Part shown: positions 29,333-37,755 of the stretch, piece by piece
How positions within the stretch are numbered: the stretch's first letter is position 1
Layout of the letters: each line of letters opens with the position of its first letter
Assembly: GCA_937931165.1 (NCBI GenBank)
Contig: CALHCI010000023.1
Span: 1-52,642, forward strand
Source of the DNA: an uncultured Granulosicoccaceae bacterium
GTDB lineage: Bacteria > Pseudomonadota > Gammaproteobacteria > Granulosicoccales > Granulosicoccaceae
Direction: 5' to 3'
Length of the DNA stretch: 52,642 nucleotides
Made by a program: the position numbers and the translations under genes
Notes under the pieces: generated by a model
Database searches by the model: none
The model's input: the letters and a program-made list of their open reading frames with translations, nothing else
What the model was told of the DNA's origin: nothing

Positions 29333-30382
29333 TTAGCGTAAATTTAATTCAGCTACCAGCGACTTTACTACCTCTGCTGCAGGCTTTTCCTGACAGCCAG
29401 ACGCGTTTTGACCACACCACAGTGGAGAGTAATCCGCGGAGCCTGCCGCCTCTGCGCGTTGACGCAATGCGGTTATAGCCGTTGCTGCATGTGGGAAATC
29501 CATCGCATCAGAACTTATTGGTCCCAGCTCCGCTACAGCACGATTGACGATACTTCTGGCCGGCCGACCGGAAAAGACATTGGTAATCGCTGTATGCTCA
29601 CCAACGCTGCCTTTTATTGCCTCACGGTGCAGCGGCGAGGTATTGCATTCGTCGCACAACAAAAAGGCCGTGCCGGCCTGAACCGCAATCGCACCGAGTG
29701 ACATTGCAGCATTCACGGCTGATGCACTGTTAACACCTCCCGCAGCAATTACCGGAACATCGACCGCAGCGACAACTTGCGGCAACAATGCAAATGTGCC
29801 GGACTGCGTAGTTAACTCGTCAGTTAAAAACATGCCTCGGTGTCCACCTGCTTCGAGCCCCTGCGCAATGACACAATCTACCCCTTTGTCTTGCAACCAC
29901 CGCGCTTCTTCTACAGTCGTTGCTGATGATAATACCCTGGTACCCCATGACTTAACCCGGGTGAGTAATTCATCCGGTGGCAGGCCAAAATGAAAACTGA
30001 TCACCGGTGGCTTATGAGGTTCCAGCACATCGGCAACCTCATGGCTAAACGGATTGCGAGCAGCACCTGCCTTAATTTCCTGAGCAGTTAAGTCGTATTT
30101 TTCCATGGACGACGCCAATACCGATAACCATCGACTCTCCTGCTGCTTCGAATACGGCAGAGGTTGATGACAAAAAAAGTTGAGGTTAATCGTACTGTTT
30201 GTTGCAGCACTAATACCTTGCAACTCGGCCTCAATTTTTTCTGCAGTTAACATGGCACAGGGCAGCGAACCAAGTCCACCAGCCGCAGTAACTGCCAAAG
30301 CAAGCGCACTGTCTTGTACGCCTGCCATCGGCGCCTGTATGACAGGAAACTCCACACCGAAAAGATCTCTGGCTGTTGCCAT
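29333..30382 (-). CDS. Nitronate monooxygenase-family flavoprotein
   Basis: 349-residue FMN TIM-barrel protein. FPVIQAPMAGV (12-22), the catalytic His181 in AQGLEAGGHRG, VPVIAAGG and GAIAVQAGTAFLL are the family signature. Members oxidise alkyl nitronates or, in some groups, act as NADH:quinone reductases, so detoxification is likely. Its ATG overlaps the aldo/keto reductase stop by one base (TGATG), so the pair is coupled. It ends 4 bp from the convergent kinase gene. Confidence 0.9.
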   Translation of the reverse strand: MATARDLFGVEFPVIQAPMAGVQDSALALAVTAAGGLGSLPCAMLTAEKIEAELQGISAATNSTINLNFFCHQPLPYSKQQESRWLSVLASSMEKYDLTAQEIKAGAARNPFSHEVADVLEPHKPPVISFHFGLPPDELLTRVKSWGTRVLSSATTVEEARWLQDKGVDCVIAQGLEAGGHRGMFLTDELTTQSGTFALLPQVVAAVDVPVIAAGGVNSASAVNAAMSLGAIAVQAGTAFLLCDECNTSPLHREAIKGSVGEHTAITNVFSGRPARSIVNRAVAELGPISSDAMDFPHAATAITALRQRAEAAGSADYSPLWCGQNASGCQEKPAAEVVKSLVAELNLR

Positions 30383-31425
30383 CAGGATGCGACCGGAAGA
30401 GGTGCCAACTGATCGAGCAGACCTTCAGACTTCAAATCTGACCAGAGGGAAGTCGGTATATCGTGATTAAACCAGTCGACAATCTGCTTCATTTCCGCTC
30501 GTGAACGCGGCCCGGGAATAACACTGGCGACAAGCGGACTGCCTAATGGAAACTGCAATGCGGCAGCAGCCAGAGGCACATGGTGCGAATCACAAACGTT
30601 ACGTATACGAGTCACCTTCTCTACCACTTCAGCCGGTGCTTTTGCATAGTTCCATGTATCTCCACCCACCAGAATGCCTGAGTTAAACGGACCACCAAGA
30701 ATAATACCGGTACCGGCTTTTTCACACGCCGGAAACAGATCATGCAGCGGCTGCTGTTCGTGCAATGTGTAGCGCCCGGCAAGCAGAAAGGTGTCCCAGT
30801 GACCATGCTGCATCGCCTCGATACAGACTTCCCGCTCATTAACGCCGAGACCGATAGCGGTTATATCACCGGCACTTCTTAATTCATCAAGCGCTTTGTA
30901 CCCTCCGTTCATGGCATCTGCAAACAGCTTTTTGTTGAGTTCTTCCCCATGTTGCATCACACCGATATCGTGCAGTAACAACACATCAATACTGGTTACT
31001 CCAATACGTTGCAGGCTGTCTTCATAAGAACGCATGACACCATCATAGGTGTAATCGTACACCGGGTTAAACGGAAAGCTGCCGGGCCACTCAGCGGCAA
31101 CCGGCGCTGGTGCCGGCTCCGGTTTCAGCAACCGCCCTGCCTTCGTCGATAGCACCAGATCCGTACGTTCACGAATGGCATCACCCACATAATGCTCAGA
31201 ACGGCCAAAGCCATAAAATGGCGCGGTATCAACAAAACTGATACCACTTTTCAGACCCTCATCAATCGCCGCACGGTTGTCCTCTTCTGTTACTGGTCGA
31301 TGATTGCCCGCCATCGCAGCACAGCCGAGACCCAGTTCGGACAATTTTAGCGATGTATTGCCAAGTGCTCTCAGAGCATAGGCTGATTGGGATTGTTCTG
31401 TCACGGTAGGATTCTCCACGCTCAA
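30382..31425 (-). CDS. Aldo/keto reductase
   Basis: 347 residues. The AKR tetrad is Asp66, Tyr71 (VDTAPFYGFG), Lys96 (STKAGR) and His152 (LLLHDIG). The sequence is closest in pattern to the D-threo-aldose/pyridoxal dehydrogenase group (GSFPFNPVYDYTYDG, ARWTL-like barrel strand GRYTLHEQQPL). It would oxidise or reduce a small aldehyde or aldose with NAD(P)(H). The TTG at 31425 begins the longest frame; the GTG at 31404 has a GGAG 8 bases upstream and may be the true start. Coupled to the downstream flavoprotein. Confidence 0.9.
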   Translation of the reverse strand: MSVENPTVTEQSQSAYALRALGNTSLKLSELGLGCAAMAGNHRPVTEEDNRAAIDEGLKSGISFVDTAPFYGFGRSEHYVGDAIRERTDLVLSTKAGRLLKPEPAPAPVAAEWPGSFPFNPVYDYTYDGVMRSYEDSLQRIGVTSIDVLLLHDIGVMQHGEELNKKLFADAMNGGYKALDELRSAGDITAIGLGVNEREVCIEAMQHGHWDTFLLAGRYTLHEQQPLHDLFPACEKAGTGIILGGPFNSGILVGGDTWNYAKAPAEVVEKVTRIRNVCDSHHVPLAAAALQFPLGSPLVASVIPGPRSRAEMKQIVDWFNHDIPTSLWSDLKSEGLLDQLAPLPVAS

Positions 31426-31500
31426 TCGTTGTCTAAAGGGTACCCGTTTTACCGGTTAACCACTTCCAGCGTCAGTTTATCACGGCGTGTTGCAGCGACA

Positions 31501-31878
31501 CTATTCTGCTAATAACGCAAAACCAGCAAGCAAAATCACAGCGCACACAATCCAAATCAGAATCACCACCAACGCGGCAACTCGAGCTGACAAGCGGGGA
31601 GGTTCAAGATCGACCTTCATGCGGGCGCGTTCCAGCACCGCGGCTGGCGTGTACCTGAGAATAATCGCAATACATAACGGTATCAAAACCAGATCATCCA
31701 GCAGTCCCAGCACCGGTATAAAATCCGGGATCAGATCAATTGGACTAAGCGCATACGCAGCAGTAACAACTGCCAGAACACTTAACCAGCGCGGCAATTG
31801 CTTGTCGCGGCTCGCGAAGTATACAACCAGCACGTGGCGTTTCATGGTTGCGGCGAACTGTTTTAATCGTTTGATCAA
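31501..31878 (-). CDS. YkvA-family (DUF1232) small membrane protein
   Basis: 125 residues with the diagnostic YALSPIDLIPDFIPVLGLLDD segment (DUF1232) and two further hydrophobic segments, one at the C-terminus. The family is widespread and lacks a defined biochemical role. TTG at 31878 is the start because MIKRLKQ matches family N-termini; an ATG at 31845 is the alternative. Separated from neighbours by 75 bp and 151 bp with no clear regulatory signals. Confidence 0.85.
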   Translation of the reverse strand: MIKRLKQFAATMKRHVLVVYFASRDKQLPRWLSVLAVVTAAYALSPIDLIPDFIPVLGLLDDLVLIPLCIAIILRYTPAAVLERARMKVDLEPPRLSARVAALVVILIWIVCAVILLAGFALLAE

Positions 31879-32029
31879 TAGCTTTCAGTAATCAGAATGT
31901 ATGCTTTACCGGGATAAGAAGGTTATCGAAAACGCCGACGCATTACCGCTAACGAGACGAGCAACCAGACACGCGAACCGACAGTATTAGCTACGGTCCA
32001 ATTGCAAACAATCAGCAAGGTTCTCCACT

Positions 32030-33352
32030 ATGAGCATAAAAACCTACGGACTGGCACTGATGTCACGCTGGCAGTCCGCACTGTATAAGACCTTATCGGA
32101 AGATGAAACCGGTGGCGAGCTGAATAGCCGCGAACTTGCCTCAGAACACCCGGCAATGATCGCCAGCTGCGAAGCTTGTGAAACACTGGAAAAGGCCATC
32201 AGTGCAGGTAAAGACTCTGTCGACATTGCACAGGTGGTCACCAAAGGCGCACTGGCTTCCAAATGTGCTCATATGTATGTGGGACTCGCTGCGGCTAAAT
32301 TTACCGGCAATAAAGAACGTATCAAAGAGCTGGAATCAGAAATTCGCTACTCGGTTTGCGACCCGCTGTGGGCAAAGGCACTACTCGAATTTGATCGGGA
32401 TCACCAGACTGTGCCCTACCGGCACTACGAATCATTCGACGATTTTGTTTTACCGCTTGACGACACACCACTCACGGTTGCCTTTGTATCTGACTGGGGC
32501 ACCGGGACACCACTGGCACGCAATGTCATGCGCCGCATCGGGGAGCAAAAACCGGACGTGCTGATCCACCTGGGTGATGTCTATTACTCAGGAACACATA
32601 AAGAAATGGACGAACACTTCTTGTCTATTGTTCGTGAGTGCCTGCCGGAGTCAACCAAAGTATTTAACCTGGCAGGTAACCATGATCTCTATGCGGGAGG
32701 CGCTGGTTACTACTGGCTGATTGACGAACTTGGACAGCCGGCCAGCTACTTTTGCCTGCGCAATCAACACTGGCAAATTCTTGCTATTGGTGCACCACCC
32801 GAAGCAGGCAGCCCCCAAAAAGCGTTATCAGCTGTTCCGTCTATAGAACCAAAGGAAGTCGAATGGCATCAGCATCAGATAGAAACATACGCTGATAGAA
32901 AAACTGTCATGTTATCCCACTATCAGCTGTTTACTGCGTCCGGCAACATTGGCAGAACTCCTGACAATCGGCCTCTTGCGCTTAATCCTGTGTTGTATGA
33001 AGCGTTTAAGTCGCACCTTCACAACATTGATTTGTGGCTATGGGGGCATGAACACAACATGATTGCATTTGAACCTTATGCGGGGTTGCAAAAAGGCCGA
33101 TGCATTGGCTCTGGTGCAATTCCAGTCGCGCTGCTATGGCAACCGTACAAACAGTTACCAAACCTGTCGATTCCAGATCACCTCGGTGAAGCACCTCGAA
33201 TCAACACCGATTGTCGACTCGATCACGACGGGGATCATTATCATCACGCATTCGGGTTACTGAAAATTGATGGCAGCGAAGGGCAAATGAACTATTTCCA
33301 GGTGGCGGGGGTCGAAGGAGGCGCTGAGCTGATCTTTACGGAAACAATATAA
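32030..33352 (+). CDS. Calcineurin-like metallophosphoesterase
   Basis: 440 residues. An alpha-helical N-terminal part (~1-145) precedes the phosphoesterase domain: SDWGTG (Asp155), LGDVYYSG (Asp183), LAGNHD (Asn217, His218), MLSHYQLF and WLWGHEHN supply the two-metal site. The DWG form of the first motif recalls purple-acid-phosphatase-like enzymes. No signal peptide, so cytosolic. Substrate unknown. Its TAA is immediately followed by the ATG of the next gene, indicating one operon. Confidence 0.88.
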   Translation: MSIKTYGLALMSRWQSALYKTLSEDETGGELNSRELASEHPAMIASCEACETLEKAISAGKDSVDIAQVVTKGALASKCAHMYVGLAAAKFTGNKERIKELESEIRYSVCDPLWAKALLEFDRDHQTVPYRHYESFDDFVLPLDDTPLTVAFVSDWGTGTPLARNVMRRIGEQKPDVLIHLGDVYYSGTHKEMDEHFLSIVRECLPESTKVFNLAGNHDLYAGGAGYYWLIDELGQPASYFCLRNQHWQILAIGAPPEAGSPQKALSAVPSIEPKEVEWHQHQIETYADRKTVMLSHYQLFTASGNIGRTPDNRPLALNPVLYEAFKSHLHNIDLWLWGHEHNMIAFEPYAGLQKGRCIGSGAIPVALLWQPYKQLPNLSIPDHLGEAPRINTDCRLDHDGDHYHHAFGLLKIDGSEGQMNYFQVAGVEGGAELIFTETI

Positions 33353-34741
33353 ATGACTGCAAGCTATGATCTGGTAATCATTGGTGCCGGAGGCGGTGGT
33401 ATCACTGCTGCATTCGAGGCGCAACGTCGCGGTGCCAGGGTAGCACTTCTTGAAAAGCATAAGATTGGTGGCGAGTGCACACATTCCGGGTGCGTTCCAT
33501 CGAAAGCATTTATTGATGTTGCAAAAAATTATAACGCTATCAGTAACAGTACCTCACATGGATTAAAACCGCTGGACGCAAAGTCAGCTTTCGATTTTCC
33601 GCTGGCGATGGACCATGTACAAGGTATTGTTGATGGTGTTTATGCACACGAGCAACCAAAACGGTTCAACGACCTTGGCATTGATACTTACATCCATCAT
33701 TCCGGCGCCAGCTTTATCGACGATCATACTATTGCAATAGGCGATCAGCAGGTTTATGGAAATAGCATCATCATCGCCACAGGCTCCGGTCCAAGGTTAC
33801 TGCCTGGCAAAGGTGACGAGCCAGTCAATTTTTTAAACAACGAAAATTTCTGGGCGATACGCGAACAGCCGGAATCCATCGCTTTTCTGGGCGGTGGTGT
33901 GATTTCGGCTGAGCTTGGTCAGTCACTTGCCCGCTTTGGCACCAGAGTAACCATTATAGACCGGGCTTCAAGAATACTTTCTGCGGTAGATACTGAAGTT
34001 GCACAATACGTAATAGATGTCTTTGCCGACATGGGAATCGAGATGATTACCGAGGTAAATGCGAAAGTATGTTCAACCGACAAAGACGGTAAAATATGTC
34101 TTGACATTGAAAACAAAAATAATCAAAAAGAAACACTGACGGCAGATCAACTGTTCGTTGCGATTGGCAGAGTGCCTAACCTCAATGGCCTTAATCTTGA
34201 AAATGCCGCAATCGACTACACCCGGCACGGTGTAACCGTAGATGATTATCTGCAAACGTCGGTACCGCATATCTACGCCGTCGGTGACGTCGCCGCTCGT
34301 GCAAAATTCAGTCATGTCGCAAACTATCAGGCGGAACTGGTGGTCAGAAATATTTTAAACAATGAAAGCCGCAGCAACGATTTATCGATTCTACCGTGGG
34401 CAATATTTACTGACCCGGAGATCGGTCACGTCGGGCTCACCGAAGACCAGGCAAAAAAGTCTCATCATGGCGTACAGACTTTTAAGGTTGATGCTGCTAC
34501 AGACCGTTTTATCACCGATACCAAAACCGGTGGTTTCCTGAAAATTGTTATGGACTCCAACAATAAAATAATCGGCGCAACCGGGGTTGGTGCACACGCA
34601 GGTGAATGGACTCAGTTTATGACACTGGCCATGAAACAAAATATGCGTGCGGAAGATATTGCCGATACTATTTTTGCCTATCCTACTTACGCCGAAATTA
34701 TCAAGAAATCCTGCTCACGATTTCTGCGGACAAAAACGTAG
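33353..34741 (+). CDS. MerA/dihydrolipoamide dehydrogenase-like FAD disulfide oxidoreductase
   Basis: 462 residues. FAD motif GAGGGG (11-16), redox-active disulfide Cys42/Cys47 in GGECTHSGCVPSKA, NAD-binding FLGGGVISAELGQSL, and FAD-binding YAVGDVA. At the C-terminus the usual His-x-x-x-Glu dyad reads FAYPTYAE, lacking the His found in lipoamide dehydrogenase, as seen in MerA-like reductases; there is no N-terminal heavy-metal domain and no vicinal C-terminal Cys pair of true mercuric reductase. A thiol or small-molecule reductase is likely. Zero-base spacing to the phosphoesterase gene. Confidence 0.88.
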   Translation: MTASYDLVIIGAGGGGITAAFEAQRRGARVALLEKHKIGGECTHSGCVPSKAFIDVAKNYNAISNSTSHGLKPLDAKSAFDFPLAMDHVQGIVDGVYAHEQPKRFNDLGIDTYIHHSGASFIDDHTIAIGDQQVYGNSIIIATGSGPRLLPGKGDEPVNFLNNENFWAIREQPESIAFLGGGVISAELGQSLARFGTRVTIIDRASRILSAVDTEVAQYVIDVFADMGIEMITEVNAKVCSTDKDGKICLDIENKNNQKETLTADQLFVAIGRVPNLNGLNLENAAIDYTRHGVTVDDYLQTSVPHIYAVGDVAARAKFSHVANYQAELVVRNILNNESRSNDLSILPWAIFTDPEIGHVGLTEDQAKKSHHGVQTFKVDAATDRFITDTKTGGFLKIVMDSNNKIIGATGVGAHAGEWTQFMTLAMKQNMRAEDIADTIFAYPTYAEIIKKSCSRFLRTKT

Positions 34742-34838
34742 TACCCTACCTGCGAGATACCGTTGCGAGATCTGCGTTACGCACATGCAAATAGACGCAG
34801 GGGCATTTCATATCAACCCTGAATCTATTGAATTTCGA

Positions 34839-35864
34839 CTAGATCTCATCAAGGAATTTGATAACACTGATTACAATGGCACCGTTGTCCTCATCGGCAA
34901 TTCCATTGATTAGTACTTCGCGATTCTCAGCAGCATCCGGAAATTCCATAGGCATGTCGAAACTGGTCACAGCTTCGGTTTCACCGTCGACCATTACCTC
35001 AAAACCCTGGACAACGAAGGTACCGGTGTTTTCGGCCACTGAAAATATTCCGAATATCTGTATGATATCACCCGCCTTGTAAGCGGGCTTTTCCATGACT
35101 TCTACAGCGACGACAGATAAAGTGGCGAGAGAACTGTCAGAGGCACTCACGGCAGGGGCCGCTCCGGCCTCTGTGTAGACCCGTACTTCCGTTCCATCCA
35201 CCAGAAACAACGCTTCAAAGTTCTCAAGCGTCATGCCATAGGCAACCGCGGCAGGCTGTGCATCAACTAGCGCACCGCCAATTCTTGCACTGTCAGACGG
35301 ATTGGCTCTCTCCACTGTGCCCACTGTAAAGTACTGACTGTCTTCAGATGCAAGGCTAACGTAGGTGGCAACAATCTCATCCGCCGCGTTTCTATTGCCA
35401 CTGACTTGAACCAAAATCCCTGCATTAAGTTGCGACGCTACCAGTCCATCAAATACTGTTGCGTCGTTAACGACGACAGTCTGGCCCAGCACAGTGAACA
35501 TTGTTCGATTAACGTTAACAGATTGAACAGGGCCTGACACATCAGCTCGGTACTGTAGCTCATTGGCTGTTTTACCAAGGGTGTCTACACCAGCAATCAT
35601 GCTCATACCAATTCTTAGATCCGACAGAACTGCTTCGTTTCCGTTGATATAAATTTTGGCATCATCAGTTTCAAATCTCTGATCATTAATGACAATGCTG
35701 CCAAAACCATCTATCGACCCGATGACCAGCCCGTCCTGAATCACCTGTTTGCCAGTGCCACCAATACCACCGCCATTACCGCCACCATCACTGCAGCCTG
35801 TAAGAAACACGGCCAGAGCCAGTCCGATTAGTTTATTTTTATTCTTTTTTAATATTGAAATCAT
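34839..35864 (-). CDS. DUF5666-type lipoprotein
   Basis: About 341 residues from ATG 35864: lipobox FLTGC (Cys24), a Gly-rich spacer (GGGNGGGIGGTGK), then repeated small beta-domains of the DUF5666 type (GSIDGFGSIVINDQRFETD; SGPVQSVNVNRTMFTVLGQ). An upstream TTG at 35903 and ATG at 35888 are in frame. Located downstream of the DUF6502 gene on the same strand, 69 bp apart. Families of this type repeatedly pair, but no function is established to my knowledge. Confidence 0.82.
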   Translation of the reverse strand: MISILKKNKNKLIGLALAVFLTGCSDGGGNGGGIGGTGKQVIQDGLVIGSIDGFGSIVINDQRFETDDAKIYINGNEAVLSDLRIGMSMIAGVDTLGKTANELQYRADVSGPVQSVNVNRTMFTVLGQTVVVNDATVFDGLVASQLNAGILVQVSGNRNAADEIVATYVSLASEDSQYFTVGTVERANPSDSARIGGALVDAQPAAVAYGMTLENFEALFLVDGTEVRVYTEAGAAPAVSASDSSLATLSVVAVEVMEKPAYKAGDIIQIFGIFSVAENTGTFVVQGFEVMVDGETEAVTSFDMPMEFPDAAENREVLINGIADEDNGAIVISVIKFLDEI

Positions 35865-35933
35865 GCCTTCAAGAACCTTTGGCATCATGCCGACGCGATA
35901 CAACAGAATTTTTCAAAACTGACACCACAATCA

Positions 35934-36779
35934 TCAGTCCTGCTCCTCCATAAAATCATCATCATCCGAACACAAACTTTCAATATGATAAATACCCAGC
36001 CCTAACCGGGTGCTCTGTTCGTCTTCTCCTGCAGGGTCGACATCCCGCTCGGCAAGCCAGCGATCCAGCTCTTCCAGAAGTCTCTGACTGGCTGTCGATG
36101 CATACACTTTGAATGGCTTTACAAACTCCTGAGGAATACTGCGGTAACTGACTTTGCGTTGATACCGTTTAACACTCTGTTCAACAGAAAGGTTATGGTG
36201 GATAGTATCAATCAAATCGGCTGTGTCGGTTCCCAGGATATGTATCCCTTCAACCATGTCAGATGACACATAGCCTTCGGATTTGAGCGCAAGTTTCCCT
36301 TCCGAGTCGGTTTCCACAATGCCGAGTCGCTCCAGCTCTTCACGCATGGCAGTCGCGGCCATATCTCCACTGTAGCGTTTTACCAATTCTGCGAAACTGC
36401 CAGGGCCTCTTGCTTCCAGTGACGCTGGAATTCCCGCGTCGGTTTGAAATTCAGTATCTCGCATCCAGCCGGTGACCACACGGGCCGAGCGGTTGTACTT
36501 GTCTTCCTGAGCCGCCGCACCGGGCACCGGTTTCTCGCGCAGCCGGACAATTTCCTTGCGGTAGAGTCCGGTCATTACACCGATTTTAGTTGACTGGACC
36601 TTTTCGCCATCGGCGATAATCAACTCTTCAGCCGCATCGACATAGGCACGTTTTACGAGCTCGCACATCGTTCCGGATGACAATCCGATACGAATCGAAA
36701 ACTTTGCCAACGACTTTTGTATCCGGTAACAGGATACTACCAATGCAGTCTTGGCCGGGTTCAGATTTTCTAAAGCCAT
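35934..36779 (-). CDS. DUF6502 family protein
   Basis: 281 residues, soluble, no signal peptide. The N-terminal ~100 residues look like a small helical domain (CELVKRAYVDAAEEL, GLYRKEIVRLRE) compatible with a winged-helix-like DNA-binding unit, which is inference. SARVVTGWMRDTEF and ELVKRYSGDMAATAMREEL are characteristic of the family. Very acidic C-terminus (DDDDFMEEQD). Upstream of the DUF5666 lipoprotein gene, so likely cotranscribed; a regulatory role for the pair is possible. Confidence 0.8.
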   Translation of the reverse strand: MALENLNPAKTALVVSCYRIQKSLAKFSIRIGLSSGTMCELVKRAYVDAAEELIIADGEKVQSTKIGVMTGLYRKEIVRLREKPVPGAAAQEDKYNRSARVVTGWMRDTEFQTDAGIPASLEARGPGSFAELVKRYSGDMAATAMREELERLGIVETDSEGKLALKSEGYVSSDMVEGIHILGTDTADLIDTIHHNLSVEQSVKRYQRKVSYRSIPQEFVKPFKVYASTASQRLLEELDRWLAERDVDPAGEDEQSTRLGLGIYHIESLCSDDDDFMEEQD

Positions 36780-37012
36780 TCCCGATCAGTTGCCGTTGCT
36801 GTGAAAAAGGAAAGAGTGAAGGGGCGAGTCGCTGCAAAGCGAAACCTCACCACTTTTATGGGTAACGGCAACAAAGGACTAACGTTTACGTATTTACCCG
36901 CATCTGACGCAGCACCTCTCAAAGCCGTCGAAAATGCAAAAGAACTCACACTAAAAATATCCATAAACCACTGATATTCTGCATTTATTTTACTAATTAG
37001 AAAAACTGGTGG
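36780..37012 (-). promoter_or_regulatory. Upstream region of the DUF6502/DUF5666 operon
   Basis: 233 bp between the riboflavin synthase stop and the DUF6502 ATG, both minus strand. It must contain the terminator of the sugar/ribE transcript and the promoter of the next unit. A GGGA precedes the ATG closely. AT-rich sequence near 36975-37005 is the only visible promoter-like or terminator-like composition; no strong hairpin. Confidence 0.35.
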
Positions 37013-37711
37013 TTATTCGCGTTTTTTACGCGCCAGTGCATCGAGATCAATCCCTTTCTCCGCCAGCAGTTTCTCCAGTACCGGAAGCACCCCTCCCAGA
37101 TTCTCTTCGAGCGCCTCTCTGAGTGTATCAACAACCACCTGGGTCTCCCGCTCGATTTCAATGTTGAGCTGATCACCGACCAACTTATCTCCGATGGTGG
37201 TCATTCGGAGGGTTTCAGGAATCAGCCAGACTTCAAACCACCCGGCGGTTTTATCGACATGGGCAATGGTCAGGCTAGCACCATTCACTGCGATGTAGCC
37301 TTTTGGAAACAGGTATCGAAGCCAACGCTGATCAACACCGATCCTGAGCCGAAAGTTATCTTCCATACGGGTAATCTCGACCACTTCGGCTTTGAAATCG
37401 ATGTGTCCGGACAATGGATGCCCGCCGATCTCTGCGCCGTCTTTGGCAGCGCGCTCGGCATTTACCGTGGAACCAATCTTGAAATCACCAAGCGTGGTGA
37501 TATTCATGCTTTGCAACATCACATCAAAGGCCACACGATCCGGGGTCAGCAACTTGGTTGCGGTCAGACATACTCCATCGATCGACACACTCGCACCGAC
37601 GGCAAGGTCTTTACAAAAACCTTCAGGAAACTGTATTTCAAAACTACGAATGCCGTTGCTATCAGTTATTTCACTGATACTGGCGACAGCCTGAACGATG
37701 CCGGTAAACAA
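37013..37711 (-). CDS. ribE: Riboflavin synthase alpha chain
   Basis: It dismutates two 6,7-dimethyl-8-ribityllumazines to riboflavin. From the TTG at 37711 the protein starts FTGIVQAV as all family members do, with GGAG about 7 bases upstream; upstream frame is non-homologous. Two lumazine-binding repeats: ~1-97 (VGASVSIDGVCLTA) and ~98-195 (GGHPLSGHIDF, YIAVNGASLTIA). 232 residues, slightly long because of a C-terminal helix (NLGGVLPVLEKLLAEKG). It follows the mannosidase gene by 44 bp on the same strand, an unusual place for this gene. No FMN riboswitch seen. Confidence 0.93.
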   Translation of the reverse strand: MFTGIVQAVASISEITDSNGIRSFEIQFPEGFCKDLAVGASVSIDGVCLTATKLLTPDRVAFDVMLQSMNITTLGDFKIGSTVNAERAAKDGAEIGGHPLSGHIDFKAEVVEITRMEDNFRLRIGVDQRWLRYLFPKGYIAVNGASLTIAHVDKTAGWFEVWLIPETLRMTTIGDKLVGDQLNIEIERETQVVVDTLREALEENLGGVLPVLEKLLAEKGIDLDALARKKRE

Positions 37712-37755
37712 AGCATGCTCCGAATCATAAAAACCGCATGTTATCAGATCTGACG

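Noticed and set aside
33353..34741. Mercuric reductase as the product name
   Set aside because: The C-terminal vicinal Cys pair and N-terminal metal-binding domain of MerA are absent, and no mer genes are nearby.
37259..37753. 164-codon plus-strand open frame
   Set aside because: It is antisense to riboflavin synthase, has no recognisable domain and fits as a codon-bias shadow.
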